From: Lathyrus oleraceus
Taxonomy: Eukaryota > Streptophyta > Magnoliopsida > Fabales > Fabaceae
Length of the DNA stretch: 64,000 nt
Direction of reading: 5' to 3'
NCBI RefSeq assembly: GCF_024323335.1
Contig: NC_066581.1
Coordinates: 295,378,536-295,442,535 of the forward strand
A program made the position numbers and the translations under genes. This document shows, one piece after another, positions 11,881 to 21,015 of this stretch. Every line of letters starts with the position of its first letter. Positions within the stretch are counted from its first letter, which is position 1. Under the pieces are notes generated by a model that worked only from the letters and a program-made list of their open reading frames with translations, had not been told where the DNA came from and did not search any database.

Positions 11881-13087
11881 GGAGAATTTGTTGTATAACT
11901 TTGTTGTTTGACAATTTTGAATAAGTTTCACATTACTTGAAATGCAAGTAATTTCTATAATAGTTGTTTTATTATATATAAACCCATTGTGGTAATGAAA
12001 TAAATCAAAGTTACCATTATATCCAACATGTATAACCAACTCTAACAAGTTACTAATTAACTTCTATATTCTATTAACTAAAAAATTTAAACCACTTTTA
12101 TGAATTCAGTTTAACTAATTAAACTCATTAATTATTTAAGTAATCTAAATTTATTGTGGTACAATAGAGTTTAATGTATTAATATAATATAATTAATTAT
12201 ATTTTTGCACTGCCCCTATTCTCACTATCTAAAATATAAATTATTTTGTGGTTACATTATTAGCAATATGATGGTAAGACACAAACACGTAGGAGAAAGG
12301 TTGAGAAAAGTGACGGAAGTAAGTTGTGGACAGAGTTAGATTTTATAAAAAGTTGCAATATCAGCCGACGAGAATATCCATTATTAAGACAATAAAGAAG
12401 CTCAAATTAGAGAAGAAAATGAGTAATAATAAAACCAAAACATTTTTTTGGATATAAAATGTGACACTCATACAATATTCCAATGTCTTTTCAATCCATT
12501 TTTTGTTTTATCCTTCGTTTTTTCTTTCTTTATCTCATTAAAAGCAAAACAACACTAGATTTGGTGTGTTTTATTTTCAAATCACGTGAACAAAATATTT
12601 AAATTTAAATAGTATTTTGATACAAGTATTTTTTATTTTTGCCACTGTATTTTTTTTCTGTGAAATAATTTTTAAATGTTAAAATCTTTTTATTTTTAGT
12701 TCCTAAAATTTAAATCCATAAGAGAAAAATCTGCAGAAAATATATAAATTTTAATTTAAAATTAAAATTAATAAAATTCAATATTTAAAGTTTTTATCTA
12801 AAAAAATAAAAACACGCAAATTTATCGAAAAACAAAAAATTATTTAAGCCAAATATTTAATATGAATTATTAATAGGGTGTATTTATACTTTGTGAACAA
12901 AAATATCCAATATTAAGTATTAGACATCTTTGTTTAAATATACTCCCCCATATTGTTGTTATAAAAAAAATTGAATTTAAAAAAAATATTTATTCATATT
13001 AATGCATAAATATGAATAAATACTAGAATTAAAAATTGAACACGAAGCAACAAATTACATTTATTTAATTTATTTAACACATAAGGT
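11881..13087. other. AT-rich intergenic sequence, no gene seen
   Basis: Very AT-rich, stops in every frame, and no recognisable repeat unit or domain. A TATATATAAACCC site near 11974 could belong to the LTR following the copia relic. Confidence 0.45.
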
Positions 13088-13095
13088 ACCTCACC
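13088..13095. repeat. 8-bp target site duplication, left copy
   Basis: ACCTCACC directly precedes the TIR at 13096 and is repeated exactly at 19464-19471 directly after the opposite TIR. Eight-base duplications are the hallmark of the hAT superfamily. Confidence 0.9.
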
Positions 13096-13108
13096 TAGGG
13101 CTGGACAA
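13096..13108 (+). repeat. Left terminal inverted repeat of hAT-type element
   Basis: TAGGGCTGGACAA, matching the right TIR except for one base (C against G at position 6). Confidence 0.9.
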
Positions 13109-14309
13109 ACACCCGCAACCCGACCCAACCCGCAAAAACCGAAAGAAAAAAAAGGAATTGGGCGGGTTTAGACGGTCCAACGGGTTCACCGGGTGATGAA
13201 ACCGGGTTCAGTCGGATTTAAATGGGCGGGTCCGGGTGGTAAAGACTGAACCGCAGGTACCCTGACCCGCCCAAATCACACAGATGCTAAACAATAGTTG
13301 GATTTTGTACTTGGGTTACTACTCCCTCAACCCTCTTCTCTCTCATTCACTATCGTTCAGTATTTCTCTCACCACAACTTGAAGAAACCCTAGCAGCTCC
13401 TCTCCACTCACCGCTCATCGTCATTCATCACCACCACAACTCCACCCAAAAGAACATCGGCCCACCACCATTAACTCCACCTCGGCGAACACCACCACCA
13501 CCACTCTCATCTCTTTTTTTCACTGACTTTCACGACGAGCAACAACATTTGAACTTGTGGTCTGATCTTCTTTCTTCTATTGTTTGACTTTCGGTTGCAA
13601 GGTTTGTGAATTTTATTCAATTTCAGGGTTTTTTACTTTTAGGTTTTTCTATTTAGGTTTTATCTACTACTGTTTTACTTTCAAATTTCAAATAATCTAT
13701 GGTGATTCTATTTTCTTTTTGTCTACAAGGTAAAGATTAAGGTTATTTGGACAAATGGTTATTTCAACAAAAGTAAATGGTTATTTGTGACACTGATGTG
13801 TTTATTTGGGTATATGGAGCATGGAAACAGTAGCAGTCAAAGAACTCAAAGAATCATAGAGCAAGATCCACTAAATTGTAAGTGTATTCAACTTGTTTTA
13901 TATTGTGTTTGAAATTTATAAGTTGTCCTAAAAACCATGTACTTATCTCATTGATGGCAACAATATGTATTACCTAATGATGTTATTGATGTTTGATTTG
14001 GATAGATGGATCAACGTCAAAGTAGCATGGAAAGAGTCTTAGAGTAAGAGCAATGAAATTGTAAGTGTATTTGACTTCGTATCTTTGAAATGTATGCTAA
14101 TTGGGACTGTATGTGTTGTATGCATATGAATTTTGACTTCATCTTCACCTCTTCACTCACCCAGATCTCTCTTTTTGTCTCTGGAACAATACATAATTGG
14201 TTTTCCAATTACTGCTGCAAAGGTTTTTTATTTCATTTCCTTCATGTTTTCTTGTTTTAGATTCTCATTCTGTAGTTCCTTGGTTTGTGTTTGTCTTTTT
14301 CCTTCATAG

Positions 14310-14981
14310 TTTCTCAATGCTGTCAACCGCGACAAGCCGTAAAGATGAATAAACAATATCTTGAAAATTTGGCGTTAAAGATCAATGTTAAGGTTCAAGT
14401 TATTCCGTAAATGTTCACTTGTTTTGCTGCTTGATTTTATTTCTTCGAAGTTTTAAACATGTTAATCTTGACTGTATGTAGTCTGGAGGCCGTAACACGG
14501 TGTTGAATGATGCCTTTGAGAAAAGAATTCCTCTAGTAACTGATATGCCAACAATAATATTTGGTGTTGATGTAACACATCCTCAACCGGGAGAAGACTT
14601 GAGTCCCTCTATAGCTGCAGTAAGCTTTGTGTTTCTTCATAATTTATGTGTAAGTTTTTTTTTTATGAAATCATATTTCAATATCACTCTGTTTGCTTGT
14701 TGTACATTGTAAGGTGGTGGCATCAATGGACTGGCCTTGGGTCACAAGATACAGAGGAATTGTTTCTGCCCAGGTTCACCGCGAGGAGATAATTCAAGAT
14801 CTCTTTAAAGTAATAGAGGATCCTCAGAAGGGAAAGCGGCCTGCTGGAATGATAAGGTAATGTTGTTAGATTTGTGGATTCCTCATGATGAGACATAGCT
14901 GATTTTCTTTTAATTTTCAGGGAGTTGCTTGTGGCCTTCTTTAAATCTACTGTGTAAGCCAAAGAGGATTATATTTTACAG
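14310..14981 (+). pseudogene. ARGONAUTE PIWI-domain fragment, copy 1
   Basis: Four exon-like blocks have correct splice borders. 14310-14392 encodes SQCCQPRQ...LNKQ-like [16 protein letters not shown]. 14482-14619 encodes [17 protein letters not shown] and [16 protein letters not shown], with the first catalytic Asp of the slicer triad in GVDVTHP. 14714-14856 encodes [13 protein letters not shown] and EEIIQDLFK. 14921-14981 encodes ELLVAFFKST and then loses frame: TAA at 14953 in the expected frame, after which the conserved RIIFY block appears in a shifted frame. Wording such as LNDA and SMDWP is closer to AGO5 than to AGO1, from memory. No 5' exons (PAZ, N, MID start) are present. It is a captured piece, not a gene. 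Confidence 0.88.
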
Positions 14982-15020
14982 GTTGGAGTTGGTTTTTTCT
15001 AAATGATACATATTGATGTA

Positions 15021-16944
15021 TAGGGCTGGACAAACACCCGCAACCCGACCCAACCCGCAAAAACCGAAAGAAAAAAAAGGAATTGGGCGGGTTCAGACGG
15101 TCCAACGGGTTCACCGGGTGATGAAACCGGGTTCAGTCGGATTTAAATGGGCGGGTCCGGGTGGTAAAGACTGAACCGCAGGTACCCTGACCCGCCCAAA
15201 TCACACAGATGCTAAACAATAGTTGGATTTTGTACTTGGGTTACTACTCCCTCAACCCTCTTCTCTCTCATTCACTATCGTTCAGTATTTCTCTCACCAC
15301 AACTTGAAGAAACCCTAGAAGCTCCTCTCCACTCACCGCTCATCGTCATTCATCACCACCACAACTCCACCCAAAAGAACATCGGCCCACCACCATTAAC
15401 TCCACCTCGGCGAACACCACCACCACCACTCTCATCTCTTTTTTTCACTGACTTTCACGACGAGCAATAACATTTGAACTTGTGGTCTGATCTTCTTTCT
15501 TCTATTGTTTGACTTTCGGTTGCAAGGTTTGTGAATTTTATTCAATTTCAGAGTTTTTTACTTTTAGGTTTTTCTATTTAGGTTTTATCTACTACTGTTT
15601 TACTTTCAAATTTCAAATAATCTATGGTGATTCTATTTTCTTTTTGTCTACAAGGTAAAGATTAAGGTTATTTAGACAAATGGTTATTTCAACAAAAGTA
15701 AATGGTTATTTGTGACACTGATGTGTTTATTTGGGTATATGGAGCATGGAAACAGTAGCAGTCAAAGAACTCAAAGAATCATAGAGCAAGATCCACTAAA
15801 TTGTAAGTGTATTCAACTTGTTTTATATTGTGTTTGAAATTTATAAGTTGTCCTAAAAACCATGTACTTATCTCATTGATGGCAACAATATGTATTACCT
15901 AATGATGTTATTGATGTTTGATTTGGATAGATGGATCAACGTCAAAGTAGCATGGAAAGAGTCTTAGAGTAAGAGCAATGAAATTGTAAGTGTATTTGAC
16001 TTCGTATCTTTGAAATGTATGCTAATTGGGACTGTATGTGTTGTATGCATATGAATTTTGACTTCATCTTCACCTCTTCACTCACCCAGATCTCTCTTTT
16101 TGTCTCTGGAACAATACATAATTGGTTTTCCAATTATTGCTGCAAAGGTTTTTTATTTCATTTCCTTCATGTTTTCTTGTTTTAGATTCTCATTCTGTAG
16201 TTCCTTGGTTTGTGTTTGTCTTTTTCCTTCATAGTTTCTCAATGCTGTCAACCGCGACAAGCCGTAAAGATGAATAAACAATATCTTGAAAATTTGGCGT
16301 TAAAGATCAATGTTAAGGTTCAAGTTATTCCGTAAATGTTCACTTGTTTTGCTGCTTGATTTTATTTCTTCGAAGTTTTAAACATGTTAATCTTGACTGT
16401 ATGTAGTCTGGAGGCCGTAACACGGTGTTGAATGATGCCTTTGAGAAAAGAATTCCTCTAGTAACTGATATGCCAACAATAATATTTGGTGTTGATGTAA
16501 CACATCCTCAACCGGGAGAAGACTTGAGTCCCTCTATAGCTGCAGTAAGCTTTGTGTTTCTTCATAATTTATGTGTAAGTTTTTTTTTATGAAATCATAT
16601 TTCAATATCACTCTGTTTGCTTGTTGTACATTGTAAGGTGGTGGCATCAATGGACTGGCCTTGGGTCACAAGATACAGAGGAATTGTTTCTGCCCAGGTT
16701 CACCGCGAGGAGATAATTCAAGATCTCTTTAAAGTAATAGAGGATCCTCAGAAGGGAAAGCGGCCTGCTGGAATGATAAGGTAATGTTGTTAGATTTGTG
16801 GATTCCTCATGATGAGACATAGCTGATTTTCTTTTAATTTTCAGGGAGTTGCTTGTGGCCTTCTTTAAATCTACTATGTAAGCCAAAGAGGATTATATTT
16901 TACAGGTTGGAGTTGGTTTTTTCTAAATGATACATATTGATGTA
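15021..16944 (+). repeat. 1.9-kb tandem duplication, unit 2
   Basis: This 1924-bp unit begins with a second internal copy of the TIR sequence TAGGGCTGGACAA at 15021. It ends at 16944 (..TTGATGTA), after which the original element sequence continues. Unit 1 ends with the same ..TTGATGTA at 15020. Confidence 0.92.
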
Positions 16945-17549
16945 TATGTATATATTTTAACTTAATTTAATTTTATATATGATTTATTCTTCATTGTTAA
17001 TTTCTGCTTATCAGAGATGGGGTAAGTGAGGGCCAGTTCAGTCAGGTTTTGCTTTACGAGATGGATGCAATTCGGAAGGTATGACATGGCTAACTTTACT
17101 CAATATTTGAATACTGCTGCTGTACACGGTGAACACAGAAACACTATTTTTTGTTGCATCAACTTTGCAGTCCTGTATTGTAGGCAGAATTTAGGACTTC
17201 TCAAAGTTGATTCTTGTTGCTTTGTCGTAAATATACACCACTAAAATGCTGGTTTATCATTTTTTTATTTTATTTAAGATTTAAGAAGTTTTGACATGAG
17301 CTTATGTTCAAATCATATGAAAAATCATTATGAAAATAACAATAATTATCTTCCATTTGTTTTGCAGATCCAATGCCTTACTTTTCATATTGAATTTAGA
17401 ACTTCTCAAAGTTGATTCTTGTTGCTTTGTCGTAAATATGACAGTTTTGTGTTATTTGCATTTGGACGTGTTCTTTTTGCAGGGGACTAGTTGACCAACG
17501 CATTATCATGTGCTGTATGATGAAAATAAATTCACTGCAGACCAATGTC
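16235..17549 (+). pseudogene. ARGONAUTE PIWI-domain fragment, copy 2 plus two further exons
   Basis: Exons 16235-16317, 16407-16544, 16638-16780 and 16845-16905 repeat copy 1. It then continues with 17015-17078, encoding DGVSEGQFSQVLLYEMDAIR with the second catalytic Asp (in RDGVSEGQ), and 17483-17549, which carries THYHVLYDENKFTADQ with the catalytic His. The exon normally lying between these last two (the KRHHTR-containing block) is absent. The last exon has TGA at 17492-17494 just before THYH. Beyond 17549 the sequence jumps to a copy of an internal element motif. Copy 2 is contiguous with the ancestral element, so copy 1 arose by the tandem duplication. Confidence 0.88.
17187..17439 (+). 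repeat. 48-bp direct repeat, two copies 205 bp apart
   Basis: 17187-17234 and 17392-17439 (GAATTTAGRACTTCTCAAAG...) differ at one base. They lie in the intron-like sequence between the last two AGO exons. Confidence 0.8.
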
Positions 17550-18203
17550 GAAGTAGCATGGAAAGAGTCTTAGAGCAAGAGCAATGTAGTTGTAAGTGTA
17601 TTCGACTTCGTGTCTTTGAGATGTATGCTAATTGGGACTATATGTGTTGTATGCATATGAATTTGGGTTGAATTGGGGCTGTTTTTAACTGAATTTGAAA
17701 TTGTTTTCAAACTGATTTAAAGCTAACTAGTAGTGTATGAGATTGTTTGAAATGTATGTTAATTGAGTCTGTTTGTATGTCCTGTATGCATATGAATTGG
17801 GGTTGTTTTAAACTGATTATTAAAGTGTAGATGAACAAGTCATTAGATTGGATTAAGTTGTAGGATTTGAATACAATTATTGAAATTATTACTGGTATGC
17901 TCATGCTGATGATCATTTTTTATGCCATGAATATGTTGTATACTTAATCCCATTTTTTAATCTCATTTCTTAGTCTGCATATTCTCTGATTTTATAAAGG
18001 TTTTATTGATTTCATTAATAAAGGTTTTATTGATTTCATTCCCAGTTGTTGATACTCTTCACTAAAATGCTGGTTTATCATTTTTTATTTTATTTAAGAT
18101 TTAAGAAGTTTTGCATGAGCTTATGTTCAAATCATATGAAAAGTCATTATGAAAATAACAATAATTATCTTCCATTTGTTTTGCAGATCCAATGCCTTAC
18201 TTT
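17240..18203 (+). repeat. 145-bp direct repeat, two copies 821 bp apart
   Basis: 17240-17384 and 18061-18203 match almost throughout, starting ACTAAAATGCTGG and ending at an intron-acceptor-like TTTTGCAG plus ATCCAATGCCTTACTTT. They are further internal duplications of the hAT-type element. Confidence 0.8.
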
Positions 18204-19250
18204 AGAATTCAATAAAATTAAGAGCAATTGATGCATAAATATCAGGTGCTTAATTGTGTTATGTTGATATGTTTGGTGTGATTATCATAATATTCTTGTA
18301 TGATTTAGTGTCTTATTTATACCTTGATTAAATATAATCATATGACTATATGTTTGTTGATTCTGTTTTAAAATATATGATTCTACAATTTTATGTTTTT
18401 TGAATGCTTAACATGTTCTAAATTGTGATGTTCTTTACTGTTATAGAGCTATGTTAATTAAACAATAGTATGTTGTTTTTATCAGTTCTATGGATACTCT
18501 GATGGGAATCAATATTAATCTGTATCCTCCTATGTGATAGACAATCATTCCTAAACCTCGCATTGATAGAAACTTCATAGCATATTAGTCTTTTCTATGC
18601 CATTTTTTCTTTCTGTAGTAATATTTGGTTATTTAATGTATATGAATGATAACTATTGTTGATTTAATTATAATTAATATTAATTGTATTATTTAATGAT
18701 ATTTATTGTTTGATTTAAACATGATTGCATGATAATATTCTTGTTAATTCTAATTTAAAACATGAATAAATGCTATGTTTTCTTTTCTGTATGTCTAAAT
18801 AAGATTTATTATATGATATGCTTGACTCATTGTATTGTTTTTAATTTGTTATATTTTTATTGTTGAATTTTGAAAACATTAGAACAATAATAAAAGTAGA
18901 ATGTTATTTTAATGTGCAATTTATGTTTGATCTCATTCTCTTCAAATATTTATTTATTTATTATTGTTTCAGATTGAAGAGAGGCAACCTCTAATATCAA
19001 ATTTGAAGGTCTTCATTCAAAATTTATAAAATTGTTAGCAAGTCAATATTTGACTTTAATTTATGTGATTTATTTTTTATTTGTATTGGTCAATTAATGT
19101 TGAAAATTTGTATGATTTAAAATGATATGTATATTTTTTTAGATTTAGGTCAATTTATTAAATTTATAATTTAAATTGTGACAAAAAATAGAAATATGCA
19201 ATTTAATTGTATCAGTGAGAATATAATTTTTTTTATCAAGCAGGGAAAAC
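18204..19250. other. AT-rich interior of hAT-type element, no gene seen
   Basis: Stops occur in all frames. Nothing resembling a transposase was found on either strand. Confidence 0.5.
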
Positions 19251-19450
19251 AAAGTGTATAAGTTGATAAAAAAAAGTGAGATATTCTATAAGTCTAATAA
19301 CCCGAATAAACCGTCCGCAACAACCCGCAACCCGTTTGAACCCAAACCGTAAAAACCGAGGTTAGAATTGGGCGAAAATGGGCCTACTTATGTCAACCGC
19401 GATTTGGATTGGGTGACACTTTTGGGCCCGAATCCGCCCAACTCGACCCG

Positions 19451-19463
19451 TTGTCCACCCCTA
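19451..19463 (-). repeat. Right terminal inverted repeat of hAT-type element
   Basis: TTGTCCACCCCTA on the plus strand, that is TAGGGGTGGACAA on the minus strand, followed at once by the second ACCTCACC target copy. Confidence 0.9.
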
Positions 19464-19471
19464 ACCTCACC
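19464..19471. repeat. 8-bp target site duplication, right copy
   Basis: ACCTCACC is identical to 13088-13095 and directly flanks the right TIR. Confidence 0.9.
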
Positions 19472-20400
19472 TATCTAAAACAAAATGACATTTAGTTAAT
19501 AGAAATGAATAACTTAAAAAAATGATTAAAGAATGTAGTATTTAGTTAAAGTAAAAATTAGTTAGAATAATGACGAGAGAGGAAAGAAGTAAAAAAAAAA
19601 AAAGGATATTATATGTATCTTGTATGAGTGAATCGAAACGTAGTGTGACTAAATGCCAAGGGACTGTATAGAGCAGAAAAGGACATTGTGTTTATTAAAT
19701 GCAAAAAAGAAAAAAATGCATTAAAAAACAATGAAAAGTTAAACAATAACTGTAGAACAGCATAAAGTGTATGATGACAAGATGGTGTGTTTTCGAGTTC
19801 TCATTGGTCTATAGCGTACTCACTTGTACGGATAAGTTTCATATATGCAAAATTTTCCCTATTTTTACTCTTTTCTGTCCCACTTGTCCCACACACTTGT
19901 AATTCTAGCCCCACACTCTCATCTTTCTTCTTTTTTTCTCTTTTGAATCAAATCAATGCATTTCATTTGCGTTTTCAATCTCTCTCTCTTTCTCTAGCTA
20001 CTACTATCACTCATCTAATATCCTCAAAATATCTTCCATTTTACTATTTTAAGATCATACTAATTTTAATGAGGATAAACATATGGATTTTAAATTAAGA
20101 TAATATATTTTTTATTTTTATTTATAAAATCATATAAGAAAAAATTATGATACTTTCATGTTTGGTTGGCTAAGGATATTTCATTTAGTAAAAAAGATAA
20201 ATGGAAGGTGTTTGTAAGTATTCTAGTAAAAGTAATTGAGCTCCCTTTTAAGTAAAGAAATATTTTAGGGGTCCCATATTTTGGATTTTACCAAAACAAG
20301 AAAAAAGAAGAGGTTTTGAAAATTGTATAAACCATAAAATAGTTTCTTAAAATGGTGGGGCTGAATGAAACTAAAGGCACAATAGGTGGTTGAATAAGGA
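19472..20400 (+). promoter_or_regulatory. Presumed promoter region of the SOC1-like gene
   Basis: The upstream sequence between the hAT-type element and the transcribed leader is AT-rich with CT-rich patches. A CArG-like site CCATATTTTGG lies at 20274-20284 (CC, seven A/T, GG), the kind of variant bound by MADS repressors in other SOC1 promoters. A possible TATA-like TGTATAAACC is near 20321. No transcription start can be fixed from sequence alone. The usable promoter may have been shortened by the transposon that ends at 19463. Confidence 0.45.
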
Positions 20401-20833
20401 AAGCTAACTCTGTCTCTGCTATGCACTTGTTTTCTCTCTTTTTGGGTGCTTCTTTTCTCTCCTATTAATTTCTTTCCTTTCATTTTCTTTCCCTTTTCAA
20501 TCTATCCACAACTATCTTTCTTTTCCAATTTCGTCTAATTTCAACAAACCCTCATCTCTCTTCTCTCTTCTCTCTTCTCTCAACAACTACTTTCTTTCTT
20601 TCTCCAGGTAAGATCATTTCCAAATTAGCAAACTTTTTTTTTCTTTCTTTATTTCTTATAGATCCTTTACTCTCTACATATTTCTAGCTACTTTTGTTCA
20701 TTTTTTTTATTTTTTTTATTTTTATTATTTGAATTTAACCTTCATCTTTCATGTTACAGCTGTTGACTTTATAATTAACTCAGATTCTTGATTTTTTTTA
20801 TTTTTTTTTATTTTAGAGAGAAATTGGATTAAA
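20400..20833 (+). other. 5' leader of SOC1-like gene with an intron
   Basis: A long CT-rich stretch (20410-20607) ends in CAG/GTAAGA at 20607/20608. A T-rich intron ends TTTTAG at 20816, and the next exon reaches the ATG at 20834 after 17 bases. A 5'-UTR intron just before the ATG is usual in plant SOC1-type genes. The start of the leader is approximate. Confidence 0.65.
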
Positions 20834-21015
20834 ATGGTGAGAGGAAAAACTCAGATGAAACGTATTGAGAATGCAACAAGCAGACAAGTTACATTTTCAA
20901 AGAGAAGAAATGGTTTGTTGAAGAAAGCTTTTGAACTATCTGTTCTTTGTGATGCTGAAGTTGCTCTTATCATCTTTTCTCCAAGAGGAAAACTTTATGA
21001 GTTTTCTAGCTCCTG
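20834..21015 (+). CDS. SOC1-like: SOC1-like exon 1 (MADS domain)
   Basis: Starts at ATG and encodes the entire 60-residue MADS domain including [14 protein letters not shown]. The donor is TG/GTAATT at 21016. The exon ends with two bases of a Cys codon completed in exon 2. Confidence 0.95.

Larger units (their letters stand above)
13096..15020 (+). repeat. 1.9-kb tandem duplication, unit 1
   Basis: This 1925-bp unit is followed head-to-tail by unit 2. It begins exactly at the left TIR and ends inside the intron after the fourth captured AGO exon. The two units differ at roughly ten positions by eye, including one base in a T run near 14650-14660. Confidence 0.92.
13096..19463. mobile_element. 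Non-autonomous hAT-type DNA transposon carrying ARGONAUTE fragments
   Basis: The ends are TAGGGCTGGACAA at 13096 and, reversed, TAGGGGTGGACAA at 19463, a 13-bp terminal inverted repeat with one mismatch. A perfect 8-bp target duplication (ACCTCACC) flanks it. Both ends have GC-rich subterminal sequence full of CCCGCAACCCG/GGGCGGGT words, unlike the AT-rich interior. No hAT transposase (no BED finger or dimerisation domain) is visible, so mobility would depend on an enzyme supplied elsewhere. The interior carries ARGONAUTE PIWI exons with their introns, a leader-like CT-rich segment (13320-13560), and several internal duplications. Capture of host gene pieces is known for Pack-MULEs, Helitrons and some hAT elements. 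It lies about 1.4 kb upstream of the MADS-box ATG, on the same strand as the captured exons. Confidence 0.88.

Noticed and set aside
15013..15028. The internal TIR at 15021 as the start of a second, independent hAT insertion
   Set aside because: It lacks a target duplication matching any other end, and the upstream bases are the unit 1 end, repeated at 16944. Tandem duplication explains it better.
14310..17549. A functional ARGONAUTE gene or tandem AGO gene pair
   Set aside because: Only PIWI exons are present, with a frame break, a stop, a missing exon, and no PAZ, N or upstream MID exons; everything lies inside transposon ends.
13096..19463. An autonomous hAT transposon with its own transposase
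   Set aside because: No BED finger, transposase core or hAT dimerisation domain was found on either strand. Long frames here are short and AT-rich.
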